From: Bdellovibrionota bacterium | GTDB taxonomy: Bacteria > Bdellovibrionota > Bdellovibrionia > Bdellovibrionales > JAMPXM01 | DNA: 64,000 nucleotides | Assembly (NCBI GenBank): GCA_963170185.1 | Contig: CAUJGS010000040.1 | Coordinates: 1-64,000 of the forward strand | Reading direction: 5' to 3' | In this document: one piece after another, positions 17,617-26,227 of the stretch | Position numbering within the stretch: the first letter of the stretch is position 1 | Layout of the letters: each line of letters begins with the position of its first letter | Made by a program: the position numbers and the translations under genes | The notes under the pieces: generated by a model | Told to the model about the DNA's origin: nothing | What the model saw: the letters and a program-made list of their open reading frames with translations, nothing else | The model's database searches: none

Positions 17617-20286
17617 ATGGTTCACCTAAAAGACTACAAAGCCCCATCCTTTTGGATTCGCGAAACCTTTCTGCATTTTGATCTCCACGAAGATCACGCG
17701 CGAGTCCGCTCGAAGCTCAAACTCGAACGCCGCAAAAACAGCGACGGAAGCTTAGTTCAAGAAAACTTCGTTCAACTTGACGGCGAAAATCTGAACTTGA
17801 AATCCGTAAAACTCAATGGCGATGCCTGCACACCGGCCCCTGCGGCGACGCCCGCGCTTTCGCCAGAGTCTGCGGCGGCCACGCCGCTTGCTCAAGGCCA
17901 GTACCGCTTGGTTGGCGAAAAGCTTCAGGTCGGAGTCGGCGCGCTTTCTGATTTCACATTGGAAATCGACGTGACCAATGAACCGCAAAAGAACTTGGCT
18001 TGCGAAGGCCTCTATCGCTCTAGCGGCATGTTCTGCACGCAGTGTGAGGCCGAAAGCTTCCGCCGCATCACATACTATATCGATCGCCCCGACGTGATGT
18101 CGGTGTTCACCGTCACTATGGAAGCGGACAAAGCGAAATATCCGATTTTGCTTTCCAACGGGAATCGCACGGCGACGCGCGAGATGAACAACGGCCGTCA
18201 CGAAGCGACCTGGCACGATCCTCACAAAAAACCATGTTACCTGTTTGCGCTTGTCGCAGGTGACATCGGATGTCTTAGAGACACCTTCACCACGGCCTCT
18301 GGTCGGGAAGTCGCCCTCGAGATCTACTGCCGCAAAGGCCTGGAAGCGCGCTGCGTGCACGCCATGGACTCTCTCAAAAAGTCGATGCGCTGGGATGAAG
18401 AGCGCTACGGACTCGAATATGATCTCGATGTGTTCATGATCGTCGTCGCCGATGATTTCAACATGGGCGCGATGGAAAACAAAGGTCTCAATATTTTCAA
18501 TGCCAACTACATTCTTGCAGACCGACAAACGGCGACCGACAAGGATTACGACAATATCCTCGCGGTCGTCGGACACGAGTACTTCCACAACTGGACAGGA
18601 AACCGCATCACCTGCCGCGACTGGTTCCAGCTTTCCCTGAAAGAAGGCCTCACAGTTTATCGCGATCAGGAGTTTTCGGCCGACATGGGATCACGTGCCG
18701 TGAAGCGCATCGAAGACGTGATTCGTCTTCGCACGCACCAATTTGCCGAAGACGCTGGCCCCATGGCGCACCCGGTGCGTCCGCAGTCCTACGAAGCCAT
18801 CGACAACTTCTACACGCTGACCGTTTACGAAAAGGGAGCCGAGGTCATTCGCATGATCGAAACTCTCATCGGACGAGACGGGTTCCGCAAAGGCATGGAT
18901 CGTTACTTCGAGCTTTTTGACGGACAGGCCGTCACGACCGACGACTTCGTGCACGCGATGTCTCTGGGCGCAAAGGACGTGGGGCGCCCCCGCGATTTCA
19001 CGCAGTTTAAAAACTGGTACGACCAGGCCGGCACCCCACTTATCAAGGTCCGCTCGAACTACGATGCCGCCGCCAAAAAGTTCTCGATCACGATTGCGCA
19101 GTCGTGCGCGCCGTCTCCAGGCCAAGCGACCAAAAAGCCTTACTTGATCCCGATCTCCGTCGGTCTCGTAGGGAATCAGGGCGACTTAATTCCGACAAAA
19201 GTTCTCGAACTCACAGAACCTGAACAAACATTCACGTTCGACGGGATCTCGGAAAAACCCGTTCTTTCGCTTCTTCGCGGTTTCAGCGCTCCAGTTAAAG
19301 CGGAGTGTGAATACTCGATCGAAGACCTAAGCTTCTTGATCGCCCGCGACTCCGATGCCGTCGCCCGCTGGGAGGCGACTCAGCAACTTATGTTGCGCAC
19401 GATGCTGGCATCAGCCAAAGGTGACGCAGCCGCCGAAACCCTGCGAAACGCTTTGGTCACCGCACTCGGCCCGGTGCTCGAAGACGCCGCTACCGGCGGA
19501 AAACTTGACGATGCGTTTGTCAGTTTCCTCCTACAGCCTCCTTCGGAAAACTATGTCGCTCAGTACATAAACCCCGTGGACGTAAAGAAAGTCTTCTGGG
19601 CCCACGATGGCCTCTTGCGCGCGATCGCGCAAAAGCACCGCGCCCACTTCGAAAAAGTTTATGCGCGTCTCGAGGGAAAAACCCAAACGACATCCGGCGA
19701 ACGCGCGCTTCGCAACACCGCACTCAGCTATCTCTGCATGAGTGACGACGTCCCAGATATGAATCGCGCGCTCAAACAACGCCGAGCCGCTACGGATATG
19801 ACGACCGAGTTAGGCGCCCTCGAGGCACTTAACCGATCGCACCTTCCGGCACGCACAAGCGCGCTCACGGAGTTCCGCGACAAGTGGAAAAATGAATCGC
19901 TCGTGATGAACAAGTGGCTCATGATTCGCGCGGTCTCTCCTGGTCCGCACACCTTAAATGAGGTGCAAGAGCTGATGAATGATTCTGTGTTCGACAAGAA
20001 CAACCCGAATAAGATCTATTCCCTGCTCTTGGCGTTTGCGAAGTTCAATACGCTGGCGTTCCATCGTGAAGACGGTTCAGGTTACAAATTTATCGCGGAC
20101 CAAGTTCTCGAGATCGACGGACGAAACCCGCAGGTCGCAAGCCGTCTCGTATCGGCATTTAATCAGTGGAAGACGTTCACTCCCGAAGCGTCCGCGAAAA
20201 TGAAGACCGAACTACAGCGTATCTCGGCACATACCGGGCTATCCAACAACGTTCGTGAGATTGTGACACGGGCTCTGGAATCTTAA
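17617..20286 (+). CDS. pepN: Aminopeptidase N (M1 family)
   Basis: GAMENKGLNIFN, VGHEYFHNWTGNRIT (HExxH), LKEGLTVYRDQEF. Confidence 0.97.
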   Translation: MVHLKDYKAPSFWIRETFLHFDLHEDHARVRSKLKLERRKNSDGSLVQENFVQLDGENLNLKSVKLNGDACTPAPAATPALSPESAAATPLAQGQYRLVGEKLQVGVGALSDFTLEIDVTNEPQKNLACEGLYRSSGMFCTQCEAESFRRITYYIDRPDVMSVFTVTMEADKAKYPILLSNGNRTATREMNNGRHEATWHDPHKKPCYLFALVAGDIGCLRDTFTTASGREVALEIYCRKGLEARCVHAMDSLKKSMRWDEERYGLEYDLDVFMIVVADDFNMGAMENKGLNIFNANYILADRQTATDKDYDNILAVVGHEYFHNWTGNRITCRDWFQLSLKEGLTVYRDQEFSADMGSRAVKRIEDVIRLRTHQFAEDAGPMAHPVRPQSYEAIDNFYTLTVYEKGAEVIRMIETLIGRDGFRKGMDRYFELFDGQAVTTDDFVHAMSLGAKDVGRPRDFTQFKNWYDQAGTPLIKVRSNYDAAAKKFSITIAQSCAPSPGQATKKPYLIPISVGLVGNQGDLIPTKVLELTEPEQTFTFDGISEKPVLSLLRGFSAPVKAECEYSIEDLSFLIARDSDAVARWEATQQLMLRTMLASAKGDAAAETLRNALVTALGPVLEDAATGGKLDDAFVSFLLQPPSENYVAQYINPVDVKKVFWAHDGLLRAIAQKHRAHFEKVYARLEGKTQTTSGERALRNTALSYLCMSDDVPDMNRALKQRRAATDMTTELGALEALNRSHLPARTSALTEFRDKWKNESLVMNKWLMIRAVSPGPHTLNEVQELMNDSVFDKNNPNKIYSLLLAFAKFNTLAFHREDGSGYKFIADQVLEIDGRNPQVASRLVSAFNQWKTFTPEASAKMKTELQRISAHTGLSNNVREIVTRALES

Positions 20287-20295
20287 TTTCAGAGC

Positions 20296-20745
20296 CTACT
20301 TCATGAGGCTCGCTTTCAGGGTTCGACTCAGGTCGAACTCTGACACTTTCGAAAAACGACAGCTGACGACACCGACCTTGTCTCGAGCCACGAGGGTGCC
20401 CTCGCCGCTCGATTTCGTTAAGAAGTCGAGATCCGCTTCAAACAGCGCATCCCAAACGCCGATCAGTTTGCAGTCGCGAAGTGCTCCCATAATTTTCATC
20501 TTCGAAACAGCTCCCCTGCGCGTATCAAACACTTTGAGATCCTGCACAGCACAGCTCTGTTTCAGAAGGTGATCCTCTAAAGTAGCCGATCCTGAATAAG
20601 CAATACGAAACGAGGCCTCTTTGCCTTTGCAGTCGAGAACCGATTTGCCGGCCGCTATAGCAGGGTCGATCGGCAGGCCAAACGCCAGCGAGAAATATCC
20701 TGCAAACAAAAAAAACCTCACTGTCTTTGCCAAACGTGATCTCAC
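20296..20745 (-). CDS. Small hypothetical secreted protein
   Basis: Signal peptide RFFLFAGYFSLAFGLPIDPAIAA; start overlaps stop region of 20742-22418 by 4 bp. Confidence 0.7.
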   Translation of the reverse strand: MRSRLAKTVRFFLFAGYFSLAFGLPIDPAIAAGKSVLDCKGKEASFRIAYSGSATLEDHLLKQSCAVQDLKVFDTRRGAVSKMKIMGALRDCKLIGVWDALFEADLDFLTKSSGEGTLVARDKVGVVSCRFSKVSEFDLSRTLKASLMK

Positions 20746-22418
20746 TTAGCGCCCCTTGGTCGACAGTAGCGCGCAACATTCGTCGCGCAATGGAGATTGC
20801 CATAGGCGCGATGCAGACTATAGGTGTCGACAAACTCCAGCTCTAAGCCGAGCTTTTCAAAAACCTTCCGATTGTATTCACGCATGGATTCGTTCATCGG
20901 GTCCGGCATGAAGTACCGATTTCCAATTAAAACTCCGTTTGTCGGCGGCGGGTTTAAAGCCGAGCCTGATCTCGGCACCGAAAAGGGGCTGCCGGAAACA
21001 GGCAATGTCTTGCCTTGAAAAATCTGAGGAACTGCAATGATCTCGGGATTGCAGCCAGGTATCTGCTTTTGAATTGCCTCACGCAGAACTTGGACATTGC
21101 CCATCTGAGCCGCTTCAACCGTCATGTTAAAATCCCAGGCCGGATACCGACGCCCCTCATCGACAGACATCGTGTTCAACACGTCTGCGTTAGTCATTTC
21201 CGCGCAGTCTTTTCGAAAGTAATTCCGCGGAAGGCTTTCGTCGAATTTCTGGTCTATCATCAACTCACGGCCGATTCGCTTCCTCAGCTCGCTTAGCAAA
21301 GCCGCGCGGCGCTTTTCAAGCCCCTCGCTGTCGGAAGCCGGGGAACGCCTCGAACTCCCCAACGAAGAAACCGTCTTATCGTTCGCGCGCTTTCTCTTTT
21401 CTGGCGATCGGCTCTTTTGGATTTGATGGTGAAGCGAACAAACCTTCGTCCATCCACCATGGGCCTCGATGCGATTTTCGAGTTCGGCGGTCGACGCCCC
21501 TTTGACATGAAAGGCCCGCTTCTCTGGCTCCGCCTGAAGCACGTCCACGGCTTTCAAGGGACTCGCCACCAAAATCGCGAAGGCACAAGAGCCTTCCTTT
21601 TTGCGATTGGGCACGACGGCCACGAACTCGTCCACATGACCAGGAGACAGATAGCCAGTGTCGATCTCTACGATCTTCGACTTTTCGCCGCATGCCAGAG
21701 GGAAATACTCGCTAACGGCCTTTCTTGAAAGATCACTTGAACCCACGACACAAAGCCCGCCGGGAAAGCCCTCAATATTGCCACCAGCAAATCCCGACTG
21801 CGGTGGCGCAGAATAATGAATGCTCGGCGCGGGCTTTAGACCGCACTGCTGCTGCATGCGTGCGATGGTTGTCCGCGCGATGCGCTTGGTGCCTCTTCCA
21901 AAATATGGCGTGATCTCACGCATGATGGGACGCCCGGACGCCGCATCGAAGCTTTCTTGAAACATGTCCTGTTGCCATGTCCAAGGATGCGTTCGAACCA
22001 TATCGGGATTCAGAGTGATCCCCTTGGCAATCGCATCGCTTTTAGCGAGACCACGGCGAGCGAGCTCTTTGATCAGCCATTCACGTGTCGCCGGTGAACC
22101 GTTGAGAAAAACCTGAGGCGGCTTTCCCGGCTGTGCCTTCCAGAATTTTTCAACAGTATCGGCAAGTAGCTGCTTTCTATCGGTTCCAAAAGCTCGTTCG
22201 GCCTCTGGCGACCATAGCGAAAAATCTTCGGCAATCGTGATGGCAGCGGCCGGGTACCAAGGCGGAAGAATATCTCCCGACTCAGGACAAAGAGGAACAC
22301 CAAGATCTTGGGGGTCATGAGCCGAACAGTTGTTCACTTCGGGCTTCGCCAGTGGCTCGCCAACGACATCGACCGAAACCACAAGCAGGACAAGAAAGAG
22401 AGAGAAAAATCTAGCCAC
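20742..22418 (-). CDS. Secreted protein-arginine deiminase (PAD)-like protein
   Basis: Signal peptide; TWQQDMFQ, GGNIEGFPGGLCVVGSS, SPGHVDEFVAVVP, PQIFQG, C-terminal NLHCATNVARYC correspond to animal PAD motifs around the catalytic Asp, His-x-Asp and Cys. Confidence 0.8.
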   Translation of the reverse strand: MARFFSLFLVLLVVSVDVVGEPLAKPEVNNCSAHDPQDLGVPLCPESGDILPPWYPAAAITIAEDFSLWSPEAERAFGTDRKQLLADTVEKFWKAQPGKPPQVFLNGSPATREWLIKELARRGLAKSDAIAKGITLNPDMVRTHPWTWQQDMFQESFDAASGRPIMREITPYFGRGTKRIARTTIARMQQQCGLKPAPSIHYSAPPQSGFAGGNIEGFPGGLCVVGSSDLSRKAVSEYFPLACGEKSKIVEIDTGYLSPGHVDEFVAVVPNRKKEGSCAFAILVASPLKAVDVLQAEPEKRAFHVKGASTAELENRIEAHGGWTKVCSLHHQIQKSRSPEKRKRANDKTVSSLGSSRRSPASDSEGLEKRRAALLSELRKRIGRELMIDQKFDESLPRNYFRKDCAEMTNADVLNTMSVDEGRRYPAWDFNMTVEAAQMGNVQVLREAIQKQIPGCNPEIIAVPQIFQGKTLPVSGSPFSVPRSGSALNPPPTNGVLIGNRYFMPDPMNESMREYNRKVFEKLGLELEFVDTYSLHRAYGNLHCATNVARYCRPRGAK

Positions 22419-22469
22419 GAGGGGCTCCTTTTCATCTACCTCTCTATCTTACCGCGCTCTCCACCCGTC

Positions 22470-23087
22470 CTAGGTAACCGTTTTACGAAAAAACTGGACC
22501 GCGAGCCCAGATGTAACCTGCATCACGACCGAATAAAACACCGCAGGAAGTGCCATCTCCACGCTTTTAAAGAGGAGCGGACTCATTGCGATCGTGATCG
22601 CCATGATACAATTGTGAACGCCGACCTCGAAGGTGATCGCAATCGCCTGTTTCTTGGCGAGGTTGCACATTCTGGACGCACCATAGGCAAAGACCAGATT
22701 CAAAATGTTAAAAAGAAGCACCGCAAATAGAATCGTGAACCCCGACTCCGTCAGGAGTTTCCACTCGTTCCGTACGCCGATCACGGCAAGCAAGATGATA
22801 AAAAACACCGCAATTCGCTGCACCCAGGGTTCGATTTTTTTCGCGGCTTCGGGTTTTCGCTTTCGGAATAACATGCCCAAAGCGACCGGCAAGAGCACGA
22901 TCAAAATCGTCTGCGCAATTTTGGCCGCGGGAACCGGAACGCTGCGCGAGCTTTCCAAAATCAACTCGCTGGCAAACATCAAAAATAGCGGAACGTACGC
23001 CACTCCCAAGGCCGAGTTGATGGCCGTTAAGGAAACATTCAGCGCGACATCACCCGCATCGCCTTTTCCGAGGCATTTTAGTTTGAA
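22470..23087 (-). pseudogene. Bile acid:sodium symporter (BASS) family, N-terminally truncated remnant
   Basis: In-frame translation from just after the sthA stop reads FKLKCLGKGDAGDVALNVSLTAINSALGVAYVPLFLMFASELILE..., which is BASS C-terminal half; the N-terminal half is absent and no ATG/GTG lies at the expected start. Confidence 0.65.
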
Positions 23088-24476
23088 TCAGAGCTGATTC
23101 TTCGCGTTGTAAGCCGCGACTTTGTAGGCTTCCGCAAGTGTCGGATAGTTAAATACGTTGTCGACAAAGAAATCCACGGTGGCGCCAAAGGCCATCGCCA
23201 CCTGTCCGATATGCACAAGCTCTGTCGCCCCTGTGCCGATCACGTGAACCCCGATCAGGCGTTTGGTCGCCGCATGCACGATGAGTTTCAAGAACCCGAA
23301 CTCATCTTCCACCATCTTGCCTCGAGCGAGTTCCGAGTAGGTGGCCTTGCCCACGACGTAGCGAATCCCTTTTGCTTTGGCCTCTTCTTCTTGCATGCCG
23401 ACCGTCGAAATTTCCGGAATGGTATAAATCCCGTAGGGAAACGTATCCGGAAACTTCGCTTCTTTGCCGCTAAATGCATGTAGCGCCGCAAGTCGTCCCT
23501 GTTCGGCGGAAGATGCCGCCAAGGCCGGAGCCCCGATGATATCTCCCACAGCGTAGATATGTTTGACGTCGGTTTGATAGTTCTTGTTCACCTTCAGAGA
23601 GCCGCGCTCGTCGACCTTCAGACCGGCTTTCTCGACTTTCAATTTCTCGTAGTTTCCGGTGCGGCCTTGGCAAACAAGAACAGCGTCGAATTTCTCGGTG
23701 AGAACTTCGTCATCATAGGTGTACGTGGCATCCGCACGCCACGCACGTCCGGTCTCGCCGGGAACAGTTTCGACCGAGTGCAGTTTCCAGCCGAGACGAA
23801 GCTGCACGCCGTTTTTTTTCATCTGCTTCACGAGCGCCGCTACGATCTCTTGATCGATGGACTTCAAAAGATCTGGTCGCGCATCATAGAGCGTTACGCG
23901 ACAGCCCGTGCGCGCGAAAATGGACGCGTATTCCGCTCCGATTACGCCCGCTCCCACCACAAGCAGCGTGCGCGGCTGAAACTTCATCTCCAAAACCGTG
24001 TCGCTATCGAAAATCGTGAAGCCGTCGAAATCGAATTCAGACGGTCGACGAGGGCGCGTGCCGGTCGCGATCACAATGTACGGCGCTGAATACTTTGTGA
24101 CGGCGCCGTCGTTTTCGACAACGACCGTGTGACTGTCGAGAAACGAGCCGGTGCCGGTGATCATCGTGACATCGTTTCGATCAAGGCTGTTGTGGATGAC
24201 AGTTCGTTCTTCGGCGATGATTCGCTTTGTCCGCTCCATCACCCCGAGCAGCGAAAGCTCTCCGGGGTTTACCATCAAGGCCGATTCACGCAGAGCTTTC
24301 GACGGAATCGTGCCCAGCTGAAGACACGAGCCACCCAGCTTGTCCTTTTCCACGACCAAAACTTTTTTCCCAAGTTTTGCCGCCTGCACCGCCGCCCGCT
24401 GTCCGCCTGGGCCGGAACCAATCACGATGAGGTCAAAATCATACTGAGGCTTCGCGGAATCGGTCACAGCTGTCAT
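23088..24476 (-). CDS. sthA: Soluble pyridine nucleotide transhydrogenase
   Basis: DLIVIGSGPGGQRAAVQAAKLGKKVLVVE; GGSCLQLGTIPSKALRES lacks the second redox Cys of lipoamide dehydrogenases, as in SthA. Confidence 0.88.
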   Translation of the reverse strand: MTAVTDSAKPQYDFDLIVIGSGPGGQRAAVQAAKLGKKVLVVEKDKLGGSCLQLGTIPSKALRESALMVNPGELSLLGVMERTKRIIAEERTVIHNSLDRNDVTMITGTGSFLDSHTVVVENDGAVTKYSAPYIVIATGTRPRRPSEFDFDGFTIFDSDTVLEMKFQPRTLLVVGAGVIGAEYASIFARTGCRVTLYDARPDLLKSIDQEIVAALVKQMKKNGVQLRLGWKLHSVETVPGETGRAWRADATYTYDDEVLTEKFDAVLVCQGRTGNYEKLKVEKAGLKVDERGSLKVNKNYQTDVKHIYAVGDIIGAPALAASSAEQGRLAALHAFSGKEAKFPDTFPYGIYTIPEISTVGMQEEEAKAKGIRYVVGKATYSELARGKMVEDEFGFLKLIVHAATKRLIGVHVIGTGATELVHIGQVAMAFGATVDFFVDNVFNYPTLAEAYKVAAYNAKNQL

Positions 24477-24485
24477 GAAACTATC

Positions 24486-25565
24486 TTACGCTTTCTGTTC
24501 ATCGAGTACCAACTCGACAATCGTGAACACGGCCCCAGCCACGACGGGACCTAAGAAGAGTCCGTAGAATCCGATGGTCTCAAGCGCTCCAAAGGCCGCG
24601 ATGAACCCGATCAACGGATGCAGTTTCGAGGAGCCGCTTAGGACATAGGGCCTGACAAAATTGTCGCTAACTCCCACTACCCCAGAAGTGATGGCGAAGG
24701 CAATCGCGTGTGGCCAATTCCCCGCCACGACTGCAGATCCTATAAGGTACAACGACACCGGAAGCGTGCCCACGACAGGCACAAAAGAGAGAACAAATGC
24801 CGTCATCGTAATCAAAAGCGTGCCGGGCACCCCTAGCACCAGGAGTACGATTCCGAAGATCAGAGACTGAACAAAGCCAGAGGCCACAGCCGCAAGCACC
24901 ACCGACGAGCAAAGCCCAGCGATGCTTCTAAAAAGAGTCTGAGTCTTCGCCTTGGAAAGCGGCGAGAAACGACGAAGCCACGCCATCACCGCATGTGACT
25001 CGAGCAAAAACACATAAATCCCAAGCATGATGACGATGTTGTCGATCGTGAGTTTGGGAAGATCCGCAACCAGCCCCTGAAGCATGGAAAGCACGGCTTT
25101 TCCCACCGTCGCCGCACCCTGCTCGAGCACGTTCACCAAATCGTTGCGCTCAACGGGAAGCGGCAGATAAGACTCGATCTTTTCGATCGTCGCCGACAAG
25201 TTCAGCTGCTGAAACCAGTTCTCTGGCATGTCTCGCACTCGCCGAAGGCCCGCGTCCGCCGCCAGAAATGCGACGATCCCAATTGGCAGCAGAAACGTAA
25301 TTGCAAAACCGACCGTCAACAGGGCCGCTCGCCAAGCTACCGACTTAATCCGCGTCGCCAACTTTTCCGAAAATGGATAAAGCGTCGCCGCAAACAGGGC
25401 CGCCATCGCCAGAGGCTTAATGAATCCACGGTTCATCCATAGCAACGCGACAACAGTCACCAGAACTGTCAAACGCAACATCCAAGACGAATCGTCGGAG
25501 CCACCGGAGCTTCGCTCCCCGCACATCGCCCGCTCGCGCAGAGGTTTCGTGATCCAATCACCCAT
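24486..25565 (-). CDS. AI-2E family transporter / permease
   Basis: Multi-TM; VPVVGTLPVSLYLIGSAVVAGNWPHAIAFAITSGVVGVSDNFVRPYVLSG, GLFLGPVVAGA. Confidence 0.88.
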   Translation of the reverse strand: MGDWITKPLRERAMCGERSSGGSDDSSWMLRLTVLVTVVALLWMNRGFIKPLAMAALFAATLYPFSEKLATRIKSVAWRAALLTVGFAITFLLPIGIVAFLAADAGLRRVRDMPENWFQQLNLSATIEKIESYLPLPVERNDLVNVLEQGAATVGKAVLSMLQGLVADLPKLTIDNIVIMLGIYVFLLESHAVMAWLRRFSPLSKAKTQTLFRSIAGLCSSVVLAAVASGFVQSLIFGIVLLVLGVPGTLLITMTAFVLSFVPVVGTLPVSLYLIGSAVVAGNWPHAIAFAITSGVVGVSDNFVRPYVLSGSSKLHPLIGFIAAFGALETIGFYGLFLGPVVAGAVFTIVELVLDEQKA

Positions 25566-25567
25566 TT

Positions 25568-26206
25568 CTAGTCTCCTCTCAATACACCAAGCTCGTGGAG
25601 CCGAGTTCGCAGGCCAGCCGCTTTTACAAAGTGATGCGTTTGAAAACCCAGTTTTGTCGCCGCTTCGATATTCTTATCGACGTCATCTATAAAAATCGCA
25701 CGCTCGGGAACAACTCCGTGTCGCTCCATCAGAAGGCGAAAAAACCGTGGATCTGGCTTGATCATCTTCTCTTCTCCCGAAATCAATCTCGCATCGAAAT
25801 TCTCGAGAAACGGAAAGCGCGCTCGAGCGATTTTAAAAGTATTTGCTTCCCAATTGCTGAGAGCCAAAACGCCCTTGAGGCGGCCTTGCCGGCGCTGAGC
25901 AACCACTTCTTCGAAAACCTGAACCGTTTCCGAGATCGGCCCGTGAAGCATTGTCGGCCAATGATCACGCCATGCCTGAAGCCATTCTTTCCATTCAGGA
26001 AACTCGCGAGCACGCTCATCGATGGCAGCTTGAAAAAGCTCGCCGGCATCCATTCGTGAGTTCCACTCGCCTGTCGCCACGTTTTTTAGGAAATATTCTA
26101 TGCGCGTCTCATCACTGGTAAAACGTCGGTAGACATACCTCGGGTTCCAGTCGATGAGCACGGCGCCGAGATCGAACACGACCCAATCTAAAGTCTGGCT
26201 CTGCAT
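25568..26206 (-). CDS. HAD-superfamily hydrolase
   Basis: VVFDLGAVLIDWNPRYVY, ALSNWEANTF, MIKPDPRFF, IFIDDVDKNIEAA. Confidence 0.93.
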   Translation of the reverse strand: MQSQTLDWVVFDLGAVLIDWNPRYVYRRFTSDETRIEYFLKNVATGEWNSRMDAGELFQAAIDERAREFPEWKEWLQAWRDHWPTMLHGPISETVQVFEEVVAQRRQGRLKGVLALSNWEANTFKIARARFPFLENFDARLISGEEKMIKPDPRFFRLLMERHGVVPERAIFIDDVDKNIEAATKLGFQTHHFVKAAGLRTRLHELGVLRGD

Positions 26207-26227
26207 GATTTTCTGACCTCGGGTTCA

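Noticed and set aside
17752-18588. 278-aa minus-strand ORF
   Set aside because: Antisense to pepN.
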